This document shows, in pieces, positions 52,256-60,389 of a stretch of 64,000 bases of DNA. Within the stretch, counting starts at the first letter, position 1. Every line of letters starts with the position of its first letter. A program made the translations under genes and the position numbers. The stretch comes from Mariniphaga sp. (GTDB lineage: Bacteria; Bacteroidota; Bacteroidia; Bacteroidales; Prolixibacteraceae). Location: assembly GCA_019429205.1 (NCBI GenBank), contig JAHYIT010000005.1:17866-81865 (forward strand), read 5' to 3'. The notes under the pieces were generated by a model. It was not told the DNA's origin, did not search any database, and saw nothing but the letters and a program-made list of their open reading frames with translations.

Positions 52256-53038
52256 ATGATTGGTAAAAACAAGTTAAAACTTATAAATTCGCTGGCGCAA
52301 AAAAAATATCGCCTAAAAGAACAAAGCTTTCTGGCAGAAGGGGATAAAATTGTGCTGGAGGTTTTAGAATCAGAGATTAAGGTGAAGGAACTTTTTGCCA
52401 CTCCTGATTTTATTTCCGCAAATAAAAAATACCTGCACAATGCAGCTCTTGTTTTTGAAACCACAGCGGCAGAAATTAAAAAGGCGAGCTTGTTAAAACA
52501 GCCTCAAAATTGCCTGGCTATTTGTCAACTTCCGTCGCAACCGAAACTTCCATCCAACCCGGAAGGAATTTTCCTGTTTCTGGATGGAATACAAGACCCC
52601 GGCAACCTGGGAACCATTATAAGAACCTGCGACTGGTTTGGCATGGACTACCTGTTTTGTTCTCCCGGCACTGCCGATGTATTTAACCCAAAAGTTATAC
52701 AGGCATCAATGGGCTCATTTACAAGGGTGAAAATTATTTACACACCTTTTGATGCGCTTTCAGCCTATTTACAGAAAACAGAAATCCCGGTTTACGGAAC
52801 ATTTCTCGAAGGCAAAAACATTTACACAGAAAATCTTCCTGATTATGCCCTTATTGTTTTGGGAAACGAAGGCCGGGGAATTCGAAAAGAAGTGTCAGAC
52901 CAAATCAGTTTTCCTTTAAATATTCCTTCATTTAGCCAGGCAGAAAAGAAAGCCGAATCATTAAACGTAGCGGTGAGTGCCGCTATTATATGCAATGAAT
53001 TTACACGGAAAAAGTTTGCTATTCGAAATGAAAACTGA
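52256..53038 (+). CDS. TrmH/SpoU family RNA 2'-O-methyltransferase
   Basis: 260 residues from the ATG at 52256 (M-I-G-K-N-K-L-K-L-I), which fits the family better than the upstream ATG at 52205. SPOUT motif 1 is D-G-I-Q-D-P-G-N-L-G-T-I-I-R, motif 2 is V-L-G-N-E-G-R-G-I and motif 3 is L-N-V-A-V-S-A-A. The N-terminal substrate-binding extension is present. It methylates ribose in tRNA or 23S rRNA using S-adenosylmethionine through a knotted active site. It overlaps the 3' end of the convergent porT by 20 bp and diverges from tamL. Confidence 0.9.
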   Translation: MIGKNKLKLINSLAQKKYRLKEQSFLAEGDKIVLEVLESEIKVKELFATPDFISANKKYLHNAALVFETTAAEIKKASLLKQPQNCLAICQLPSQPKLPSNPEGIFLFLDGIQDPGNLGTIIRTCDWFGMDYLFCSPGTADVFNPKVIQASMGSFTRVKIIYTPFDALSAYLQKTEIPVYGTFLEGKNIYTENLPDYALIVLGNEGRGIRKEVSDQISFPLNIPSFSQAEKKAESLNVAVSAAIICNEFTRKKFAIRNEN

Positions 53039-53780
53039 ACGTAAAAATATTTGACTTCAATTCCCTGATTGCATAGGTGTAATATTGCCGCTGGTTTTCG
53101 CTTGGCGGAGCTCCAAGTAAATTGTTTAAACCCAAACTTACTTTGGCTTCCACTGAGAATCGGAAAAAAGCAAAATAATGGTCCCAGCCGGCACCCACTT
53201 CAGCATAAAGTCCTCCGCTTTTTAAACGCACCAAATCTTCTTTCCCTGAGCGGCTGATATCTTGCCTGTAGGCTGGCCCAAAAATGATGTATGGCCGGTC
53301 GTTGTTTATTCGCCGGGCTTTGTATTTTATCAGTAGCGGAAAGTCTAAAAAGGTAGATTTGATGGAATAGTATTGCAAAGGCTGATAATAATCGGTTTCC
53401 CAAACCGGAATGTTGTAATACAATTGCCGTTCGCCAAATGAGAGTCCGGGAAGAAAACGCAGATCTAAATCTCTTGTTAACCGCAAACTAGAGATAATTC
53501 CTACTGTAAACCCCGGAATTAACCTCGACACATCGGCGCGTACTTCGTCAGAACCCACAATTTGTTTTTTGTCGAGTGGCCAGTTAGCCGGTGCAAAATC
53601 CGGGTTGTTTCCGATGGGATTATAGTGTGTTAATCCAAAGTCAAGTGTATTTATGCCTAATGTAAATCCAAAATGTATCAACTTATCATCAAAAGTTGTC
53701 ATGTAGTTTATTTTCTGCTTTTGCGAAAAAGCCGAAAATGTAACAAGGATAGTCAATATGGCCAACAGAATTTTTTTCAC
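53019..53780 (-). CDS. porT: Outer-membrane beta-barrel protein PorT (type IX secretion)
   Basis: 253 residues with a signal peptide (1-19, ending AFSQ) and alternating beta-strand pattern to an aromatic end (F-T-F-S-F-H-F-E). The length and the position next to menG/ubiE match PorT/SprT of Bacteroidota, which is needed for the type IX secretion system. The window also encodes a T9SS-sorted adhesin, consistent with a working system. The assignment rests on length, barrel pattern and gene neighbourhood. Confidence 0.75.
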   Translation of the reverse strand: MKKILLAILTILVTFSAFSQKQKINYMTTFDDKLIHFGFTLGINTLDFGLTHYNPIGNNPDFAPANWPLDKKQIVGSDEVRADVSRLIPGFTVGIISSLRLTRDLDLRFLPGLSFGERQLYYNIPVWETDYYQPLQYYSIKSTFLDFPLLIKYKARRINNDRPYIIFGPAYRQDISRSGKEDLVRLKSGGLYAEVGAGWDHYFAFFRFSVEAKVSLGLNNLLGAPPSENQRQYYTYAIRELKSNIFTFSFHFE

Positions 53781-53843
53781 CCGCTTTTGCTCAATTCATT
53801 CAATTCAAAAAACAAATAAAGTGAATTTTTATTGTATTCAATC

Positions 53844-54575
53844 TCAAATTTTGGGTTTTTGCGATTCGTAAATGGTAGCTATTCCCATGGTTTGCGGAAT
53901 CCACCTGCATTTTTCAAATCCGGTTTTTTCCAAAATACGAACAAAGTTTTCTCCATCGGGAAACTCCCTTACCGATTCAGGAAGATAAGTATAAGCCCGG
54001 TTATCTTTTGAGACCAGCTTTCCAAGCCAGGGAAGTACTTTAGTAAAATAAAAGAAATAAAAATGGCGAAAGATTTTGTTCCTGGGAAGTGAAAATTCCA
54101 GCACAATAAACACTCCACCCGGGCGCAACACTCTGTAAATTTCGGCCAGTCCTTTTTCAAGGTTTTCAAAATTACGAACACCAAAGCCCACAATAGCCGA
54201 ATCGAATGAATGATTTCCGAATGGCAATGCCTCTGAATCGGCTTTTTGAAGTTCAATCAGGTTCGACAAACCTTTTTTTTCAATTTTTTGTCTGCCCACT
54301 TTCAACATTCCTTCCGAAAGATCGACACCCACAATCTGTTCAGGATTTAGTTTAGCCGCTGCAATGGCAAAATCAGCAGTTCCTGTGGCAATATCCAGAA
54401 CTGATTGGGGTTGAAAAGCACGTAACATTTTTACGGCCCGGTTACGCCACATTTTGTCAATATTTGCCGAAAGGAGATGATTCAGCAAATCGTACCGGTG
54501 CGAAATGTGATCAAACATCTCCTCAACCTGCCCTTTTTTACTCAGGTTGGAATTTTTATACGGAACAGCTGCCAT
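53844..54575 (-). CDS. menG: Demethylmenaquinone methyltransferase (UbiE/MenG)
   Basis: 243 residues. The SAM-binding motif is D-I-A-T-G-T-A-D-F (61-69), preceded by the Y-D-L-L-N-H-L-L-S family signature near 28-36, and G-V-D-L-S-E-G-M-L follows. It makes menaquinone, the quinone that feeds the alternative complex III encoded earlier. Between the PurM-like gene and porT; gaps are 36 and 63 bp. Confidence 0.92.
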   Translation of the reverse strand: MAAVPYKNSNLSKKGQVEEMFDHISHRYDLLNHLLSANIDKMWRNRAVKMLRAFQPQSVLDIATGTADFAIAAAKLNPEQIVGVDLSEGMLKVGRQKIEKKGLSNLIELQKADSEALPFGNHSFDSAIVGFGVRNFENLEKGLAEIYRVLRPGGVFIVLEFSLPRNKIFRHFYFFYFTKVLPWLGKLVSKDNRAYTYLPESVREFPDGENFVRILEKTGFEKCRWIPQTMGIATIYESQKPKI

Positions 54576-54611
54576 AAAAGATTTAAACCAGTACTTGTAT
54601 TTGGTGAATTT

Positions 54612-55652
54612 CTATACTCCTGAAGTCATTTTATCAATATATCCAAACGACTTGTCATCAATTCTGAGTTCGCCTTTTGTTATGTGGCCTAACATAAAAA
54701 ACGGGATTTTTCGTTCGGTCATAAAATCAACAAAATCATCCTCTTTTTCCGACTCCACTTCGATCAAAATTCTCCCCATAGCTTCACCAAACAGGAATGA
54801 ATCGAGCCGTGTTTCGGCATCTGTGGTAATATCAAACCCAAGTCCGTTAGGAATGGCAGCGCGCAGAAGCGTAAAAAACAAACCTCCTTTTCCAACCGGG
54901 CTTGCACTTTGCAACAACTCTAATTGATGCAATTCGCGCAAAGCTTCCTGTATTTTAATCTCATTCTCAATATGGTAGGAAGGAAGCGGAGAATCGGAAA
55001 TACCATGATAAAATTCAAGATATTCAGACGAACCAATGTCTTCAACCGAACGGCCAATTAAAAAAATGTTTCCCCCTTTTTGTTTAAAAGCATGTGTGGT
55101 TAGCTTGTTTTTGTCCTGAACCATCCCAACCATACTAATTATTATTGTAGGAGGAACCGGTCCATGTCCGGAAAAGTGGTCGAACCTTATTTTTCGATCT
55201 GAAATTTTCAAATTAAATTTTTGAGCAGCATTTTCCAACCCTTTTTTTGCCCCAGAAGCAATATATTGTCCGTTCGGATCGGCAAAATTAATATGGTATA
55301 AAAACGCACTGACAGCAACAGGCTGGACTCCGTGACAGAGCATTTTTCGTGTGGCCCTCGAAATCAAAATTTCAGTTGCTTTTTGCGGATCATTTTGCAG
55401 ATGATGATGAAATGCATGTGTACTCAGGGCCATGCTGGCGCCTGTGCTGTCAATATCAAACAGACCAATTTCGTCGTTATCGCCATCGCCAATGGAATCC
55501 GGAGAGATTCCTGCTTCACTAAAGTCATTAAAATAATTGATACTCGACAAGTTGGGGTTAACCATCAACGAATAAATTATATTCTCAATATCAATCGGTT
55601 CAGGAAGTGAATCCAGGTTGATTTCTGTTTCTTTTTGTATTGTCTCTTTCAT
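54612..55652 (-). CDS. AIR synthase-related protein (PurM/PurL-like)
   Basis: 346 residues. An N-terminal PurM-like half with D-I-D-S-T-G-A-S and G-D-G-D-N-D-E (ATP-binding region) and a C-terminal half with S-A-S-P-V-G-K-G-G-L-F-F-T-L resemble AIR synthase and the synthetase lobes of PurL. Full PurL is over 700 residues, so this is a stand-alone relative. Many Bacteroidota keep such a gene outside the purine operon; the reaction is unproven. It is transcribed toward menG. Confidence 0.75.
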   Translation of the reverse strand: MKETIQKETEINLDSLPEPIDIENIIYSLMVNPNLSSINYFNDFSEAGISPDSIGDGDNDEIGLFDIDSTGASMALSTHAFHHHLQNDPQKATEILISRATRKMLCHGVQPVAVSAFLYHINFADPNGQYIASGAKKGLENAAQKFNLKISDRKIRFDHFSGHGPVPPTIIISMVGMVQDKNKLTTHAFKQKGGNIFLIGRSVEDIGSSEYLEFYHGISDSPLPSYHIENEIKIQEALRELHQLELLQSASPVGKGGLFFTLLRAAIPNGLGFDITTDAETRLDSFLFGEAMGRILIEVESEKEDDFVDFMTERKIPFFMLGHITKGELRIDDKSFGYIDKMTSGV

Positions 55653-55768
55653 ACGTAAATGGATTTTCTGGTAACTAAAGCTGAAGCAAAGGTAATTAAG
55701 TAAGCGATTTCTCCATAAAATTAGCTATTTTTTTTAATTTCGGCCAAGGAATAAAAAGCTGCAAAACC

Positions 55769-56533
55769 ATGAAAAAGATTGTTTTAATTACAGGTGCAAC
55801 AGCCGGAATTGGTGAGGCCACTTCCCATATACTGGCCCAAAATAATTTTAACCTGATTATTACCGGAAGGAGAAACGAAAGGCTGGTTAGCTTAAAAGAA
55901 AAAATCGAAAATGAAACCGACGCAAATGTTTTCATTCTGAATTTCGACATCAGAAACCGGACTGAAACGGAAAAAGCTTTGGAAACCTTGCCTGAGAACT
56001 GGAATAACATTGATATTTTGATTAACAATGCAGGACTTGCTGCCGGCCTGAGCAGAATTGACAACGGCGATACGGATGACTGGGAACAGATGATTGATAC
56101 CAACATAAAAGGATTACTTTTTATTTCGCGTCTTGTTTCAGCCAAAATGATAAAACGTGGAGAAGGGCATATTGTAAATATTTCATCAATTGCCGGAAAA
56201 GAAACCTACCCCATGGGAAATGTTTACTGTGCAACCAAACATGCCGTGCAAGCGCTCACAAAAGGGATGCGTATCGATTTTCTGAAATATGGGATAAAAG
56301 TTACTTCAGTTGCCCCGGGTGCAGTTGACACCGAATTTTCGCTGGTGAGATTCAAGGGTGATGAACAACGTGCAAAAAGTGTTTACCACGGGTTTACCCC
56401 GCTTTATGCACAAGACATTGCTGAAACCATCCTGTTTGTAGTAACACGGCCGAAACACGTAAACATTGATGATATTCTGGTTATGCCAACCGACCAGGCC
56501 TATTCGCGCGATTTTAACCGTGAAAAAGGCTAA
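55769..56533 (+). CDS. Short-chain dehydrogenase/reductase (YdfG-like)
   Basis: 254 residues. The cofactor motif T-G-A-T-A-G-I-G is at 8-15, N-N-A-G near 86-89, and the catalytic set is Ser140, Tyr153 and Lys157 (Y-C-A-T-K). Arg residues after the second strand (G-R-R-N-E-R) favour NADP. Closest in style to YdfG serine/3-hydroxy acid dehydrogenases, with M-P-T-D-Q near the end. Cytoplasmic. First of a plus-strand run with a glycosyltransferase and a two-component pair, but separate function is likely. Confidence 0.9.
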   Translation: MKKIVLITGATAGIGEATSHILAQNNFNLIITGRRNERLVSLKEKIENETDANVFILNFDIRNRTETEKALETLPENWNNIDILINNAGLAAGLSRIDNGDTDDWEQMIDTNIKGLLFISRLVSAKMIKRGEGHIVNISSIAGKETYPMGNVYCATKHAVQALTKGMRIDFLKYGIKVTSVAPGAVDTEFSLVRFKGDEQRAKSVYHGFTPLYAQDIAETILFVVTRPKHVNIDDILVMPTDQAYSRDFNREKG

Positions 56534-56557
56534 CTTTGCAGTTACGTAAAAAATAAC

Positions 56558-57268
56558 ATGTCAGAAGCAATTGTAATAACACCGGTTAAAGATTCACCCG
56601 AAACAACGGGTAAAACCATTGAAGCTGTTTGTCAGTCGGATTGTGACATTGACTATTTTGTTTTTAACGATTTCAGTCAGCCAAAAACAAAACAACTCTT
56701 GTTGGAAAAACAAAAAAAATGGAAGTTCCAACTGATTCATCTTGAAGACATGACCGACACTCCTTCTCCAAACTACAAACTGGTGCTTGAAACCGCACAA
56801 AAAATGGCTGCCGAAAAGAAGCTGCCGTTAATTATTGTTGAATCGGATGTAATTGTAAAAAAAGACACATTGAGCCGTTTGCTGGAACTTGCAGGAACAA
56901 AAAAAGATCCGGGCCTTATTGGCGCCATTACGGTTAATGAACAAAACAATTATAATTTTCCCTACACATTTGAAAAAAGAAAAAGCAATCATACGGTTGA
57001 AACATCACACAGTTTAAGTTTTTGCTGCACGTACCTTTCGTTACCCTTTCTGCAAAATTTCAATTTTTCAGAATTATCATCAAAAAAAGACTGGTATGAT
57101 GTTACCATAAGCAGGCAGGCAAAAAAAGCAGGCTTTAAAAACTACCTGGCCAAAGGAGTTGAAGTGCTTCATCTTCCCCACTCCAGCAGACCGTGGAAAA
57201 ATCTGAAATACAGCAATCCGATACTTTACTATTATAAAAAACTGATTTATAAACGCGACCGAATCTGA
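56558..57268 (+). CDS. Glycosyltransferase family 2-like protein
   Basis: 236 residues. It starts I-V-I-T-P-V-K-D-S-P-E-T-T as GT-A fold enzymes do, and a metal-binding E-S-D-V motif (near 104-107) takes the place of the DxD. The middle binds acceptor and no transmembrane helix is present. It probably transfers sugar in cell-envelope or protein glycosylation. Its stop shares one base with the histidine kinase start (TGATG), implying co-translation with the regulatory pair. Confidence 0.75.
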   Translation: MSEAIVITPVKDSPETTGKTIEAVCQSDCDIDYFVFNDFSQPKTKQLLLEKQKKWKFQLIHLEDMTDTPSPNYKLVLETAQKMAAEKKLPLIIVESDVIVKKDTLSRLLELAGTKKDPGLIGAITVNEQNNYNFPYTFEKRKSNHTVETSHSLSFCCTYLSLPFLQNFNFSELSSKKDWYDVTISRQAKKAGFKNYLAKGVEVLHLPHSSRPWKNLKYSNPILYYYKKLIYKRDRI

Positions 57269-58332
57269 TGACGTTTATCAAACAAAATAAACTGGTAAAA
57301 ATTGCCGCCCACCTTGGATTCTGGCTAATCAGCATGGGAGTGACACTTCTGCTTTTTTACTATAATGAAGATAGGGTTCATTTTGATTTGATCATACTTT
57401 CAAAAGCATTTATTATCAACCTGGGGTTTGCCATTGCCGTATATTTTAACCTGCTGGTATTGATTCCCCGATTTTTAAAACGCAAAAATTATATCTTTTA
57501 TGTATTCTGGCTAATGGTTTTGCTGTCCCTTTCAAGCCTGTTTATCCAGTTTTTGCTCATGTTTCCACTTCGGAACATCCTCCATGTTGGCTTAAGGTTT
57601 CGTTCATTCGATATTAACCTTCATGCTGCCTATTTTTCGACAACACTTATTTTTGTGGCTTTTACCTCATTTCTGAAATTTATTCGAGACTGGCTAACCA
57701 TGCAGGACCTGAATCTAAAGCTTGCAAAAATTGAACAGCAAAAACTTGAAGCGGAACTCAAAACGCTAAAAGGCCAGCTCAATCCGCATTTTCTGTTCAA
57801 CTCTTTAAACAATATCTATTCCCTTGCACTGGTGCAATCGGAGAAGGTTCCTGATTTAATTTTACGCCTGGCAGATTTGATGCGTCATATTATTTACGAA
57901 TCGCGTGAAAACTATATTTCACTGGAAAAAGAAATTGAATTTGTCACCAATTTTGTTGCATTACAAAAAATACGTGCATCTGAAAATGTGAATATCGAAT
58001 TTAAAACAAAGGGAGAAATCCCTTCTTCGAAAATTGCTCCTCTCATATTTGAACCTTTTATTGACAATGCCTTTAAACATGGCCTTCCGGGCACAAACGG
58101 AAAGGATTTCATTCACATCTCGTTCGATTTTGAAACACCGGGATGGATTCAATTCAGTATTGAAAACAATTATGAACAATTTCATGAAAGTACCGGAAAA
58201 AAGGCTGGCGGAATTGGTATAGAAAATGTAAAACAACGATTAAACCACCTGTACAACACAAGAGATTACAATTTGAATATCCAACATCAAAACAATAAAC
58301 ACCTTGTAACCCTGCAGTTAAAACTAAAATAA
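57268..58332 (+). CDS. LytS-type sensor histidine kinase
   Basis: 354 residues. Four transmembrane helices (about 12-140) without an obvious sensor loop are followed by a linker and a His_kinase domain with the phosphoacceptor in N-P-H-F-L-F-N (His174). The N-box reads F-E-P-F-I-D-N-A-F-K-H and the G-box G-G-I-G-I-E-N-V. This is the LytS/YehU class common in Bacteroidota. It is one base upstream of its LytTR response regulator and one base overlapping the glycosyltransferase. Confidence 0.9.
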   Translation: MTFIKQNKLVKIAAHLGFWLISMGVTLLLFYYNEDRVHFDLIILSKAFIINLGFAIAVYFNLLVLIPRFLKRKNYIFYVFWLMVLLSLSSLFIQFLLMFPLRNILHVGLRFRSFDINLHAAYFSTTLIFVAFTSFLKFIRDWLTMQDLNLKLAKIEQQKLEAELKTLKGQLNPHFLFNSLNNIYSLALVQSEKVPDLILRLADLMRHIIYESRENYISLEKEIEFVTNFVALQKIRASENVNIEFKTKGEIPSSKIAPLIFEPFIDNAFKHGLPGTNGKDFIHISFDFETPGWIQFSIENNYEQFHESTGKKAGGIGIENVKQRLNHLYNTRDYNLNIQHQNNKHLVTLQLKLK

Positions 58333-58333
58333 A

Positions 58334-59050
58334 ATGGAAATTAAAACCTTAATTGTTGACGATGAACCTTTGGCCCAAAATGTAATTGAGCAGTATGCCA
58401 AAAAGTTGCCGCAATTAAAAATTGTGGGCAAATGTAACGATGCCATTTGTGCCCATCAGGCTTTGCAGAGCAACCACATTGATTTAATATTCCTCGATAT
58501 TAACATGCCCAAACTTTCAGGGATTTCGTTTTTAAAGAACCTCAAAAACCCACCGCTGGTCATTTTCACCACGGCATATTCAGAATATGCGCTGGAAGGT
58601 TTTGAACTGAATGCACTGGATTACCTTAAAAAGCCGTTTAGTTTCGAACGTTTTTGCAAGGCCTGTTTTAAAGCAGAAGAACTACTCAGGCTGAAACAAG
58701 CCGATCAAAAAACGGAGACAACGAAAGAAGAAAAACAGGATTTCTTTTTCGTAAAAGCAAATAAAAAAACCTGGAAAGTTAAATTCTCAGAAATTTGTTA
58801 TGTGGAAGGTCTTGGTGATTACGTTCAACTGCACCTGGCAGACCAGAAAATTGTTGCGAATCTTTCCATGAAAAAAATGATGGAAATATTGCCTGAAAAC
58901 GAATTTTACCGTATCCACAAATCATTCATCATCTCACTGCAAAAGCTGGAACTGGTTGAAGGAAATACCATAAAAATCAATAATAAACGTTTACCCATCG
59001 GAAACAGCTACCGGCAACAGTTTATGGAATACGTCAACGGCCACATGTAA
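58334..59050 (+). CDS. LytTR family response regulator
   Basis: 238 residues. The receiver domain has D9/D10 and the phosphorylation site Asp55 in L-D-I-N-M-P, with K106-type Lys in L-K-K-P-F. The C-terminal LytTR DNA-binding domain (about 135-236) includes F-Y-R-I-H-K-S-F-I-I-S-L. It is activated by the kinase gene one base upstream; targets are unknown. Confidence 0.93.
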   Translation: MEIKTLIVDDEPLAQNVIEQYAKKLPQLKIVGKCNDAICAHQALQSNHIDLIFLDINMPKLSGISFLKNLKNPPLVIFTTAYSEYALEGFELNALDYLKKPFSFERFCKACFKAEELLRLKQADQKTETTKEEKQDFFFVKANKKTWKVKFSEICYVEGLGDYVQLHLADQKIVANLSMKKMMEILPENEFYRIHKSFIISLQKLELVEGNTIKINNKRLPIGNSYRQQFMEYVNGHM

Positions 59051-59791
59051 TCAAACCAAAAATCCTTGTTCCCGCAAGGTTTGAATTATCTTTTCAGAGA
59101 AAAATTCATTGTCTGATTTTTTATACCGAACATCAGTAAAAACCTGTGCCAGGGTATCCTTTTCATTCTCTTTTACAAATTGTTTCATAGCTGCCAGGTT
59201 TTCTTTAAAAGAATACAAATCTTTGATTATCGCCTCTGTATAATTCTGATATTTTTCGTGATGAATGATGCCGCGAACCGGGATTCGGTCTGTAAGCTCC
59301 GGAACTTCTTCGGGATAACCGAGAGCAACTGTTGTAACAGGAAAAGTTAATTCAGGCAATTCCAATACATCAATAATTTCTTTTGCATTGTAGGTGGTTG
59401 TTCCCAAATAACAAATGCCCAGCCCATTATTCTCAGCAGCCACACAAACATTTTGAGCAACCAGAAGCGCGTCAATAGCAGCAGTGAAAAATGAAAGAAA
59501 ATTGGCGTATCCGGGTTCGGCTTTACTGATTTCGCACCACCTGGAAAAGCGATTGAAATCTGCAACAAAGGTGAGTAAAACAGGTGCATTTACAGCAACT
59601 GGCTGATTAAAATGGAGTGGCGCCAGTTTTTGTTTCATTTTGGCATCCTGCGTAACAATTACGCTGTACAACTGCATATTGCCGGTTGTTGAAGCACGGG
59701 TACCGGAATAGATAATACTTTCAAGTAAGTGTTGGGTTACCGGCTTATTTTTAAAATTTCTTATGGTTACGTGTCGGTTTAAAAGTTCCAT
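59051..59791 (-). CDS. Nitroreductase family protein (NfsA-like, FMN-dependent)
   Basis: 246 residues. The N-terminal motif H-V-T-I-R-N-F-K (7-14), the G-T-R-A-S-T-T-G-N-M-Q region (30-40) and the G-L-G-I-C-Y-L-G helix fit the NfsA/FRP branch of flavin nitroreductases, which use NADPH to reduce quinones and nitro-compounds. It is convergent with the LytTR gene, whose stop is adjacent. Confidence 0.88.
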   Translation of the reverse strand: MELLNRHVTIRNFKNKPVTQHLLESIIYSGTRASTTGNMQLYSVIVTQDAKMKQKLAPLHFNQPVAVNAPVLLTFVADFNRFSRWCEISKAEPGYANFLSFFTAAIDALLVAQNVCVAAENNGLGICYLGTTTYNAKEIIDVLELPELTFPVTTVALGYPEEVPELTDRIPVRGIIHHEKYQNYTEAIIKDLYSFKENLAAMKQFVKENEKDTLAQVFTDVRYKKSDNEFFSEKIIQTLREQGFLV

Positions 59792-59914
59792 TTTCTTTAA
59801 TGTTTATTTGTTTGTCAAAAGTAAGAAATTGAATGAAAACTGATCTGAAAATTATACCCGGGATGTGCGAAAGATTCTATTAGGGAAGTGTGGCCATTGC
59901 ATAAGCGTAGTTAT

Positions 59915-60099
59915 CACCCGAAAGGGTGAAACAACAATAGCCGTATGTGAAACATACGGAACATATGCGCACTCATAAGGGAACCCTGTTAAGGGTTCAA
60001 CAAAACCAATATTAAACCCTTACAGGGTTGACTGGCGCATCAAATACGCCAACCGCAGGTTATCACCTGCGGCTATTATTATTTAATCCTTTCAGGATT
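59915..60099. repeat. Cluster of seven short palindromic hairpins (REP-like)
   Basis: Perfect stems are: CACCC/GGGTG (59915-59928), CCGTATGT/ACATACGG (59941-59959), GAACCCT/AGGGTTC (59981-59998), AACCCT/AGGGTT (60015-60029), TGGCG/CGCCA (60033-60051), CCGCAGGT/ACCTGCGG (60053-60072) and AATCCT/AGGATT (60085-60099). Loops are 3-9 nt. Such packing of small palindromes is typical of repetitive extragenic elements; no transposase is present nearby. Confidence 0.75.
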
Positions 60100-60337
60100 G
60101 CGGGGAATAAGGAAACGGGGCAGAAAATATTTACCTCCTCCGGACACATAAATCTGGCCTCGTCCCTTTGCCTAACTAACCCGACAAGGGCACAAAGGGC
60201 ACAGTGGATAGCCAGTTGGAAAGCCCTCTCTAACTCCCCCCAAGAGGGAGAACAACACAGGGGGACAAAGCACAGAGATGATAACTGGTTGGTTGTAATA
60301 CAAAAACCTTCAAAGTTTTCTGAAGGTTTAAAGCCAA

Positions 60338-60372
60338 TAAAAAAGGGGAAAGCTGTTGCTTCCCCCCTTTTT
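60338..60372 (-). terminator. Terminator of the adhesin gene
   Basis: On the minus strand GGGGGAAGC and GCTTTCCCC pair around AACA, with T-rich DNA (TTTTTT, plus 60338-60343) directly after. It starts 18 bp past the stop of the adhesin at 60390. Confidence 0.8.
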
Positions 60373-60389
60373 AATCAATCAATTCGGTA

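Larger units (their letters stand above)
59792..60389. other. Intergenic region with hairpin array
   Basis: No protein gene is supported here. It contains at least seven short hairpins (59915-60099), a CCCTCT...AGAGGG-type dispersed-repeat-like segment (about 60220-60255), a further stem (ACCTTCA/TGAAGGT, 60307-60328) and the terminator of the adhesin gene. A plus-strand frame starting at 60028 crosses the hairpins and the terminator and is not believed. Confidence 0.7.

Noticed and set aside
59915..60099. CRISPR array
   Set aside because: The hairpins are of different sequence and unequal spacing, with no identical direct repeats or spacers.
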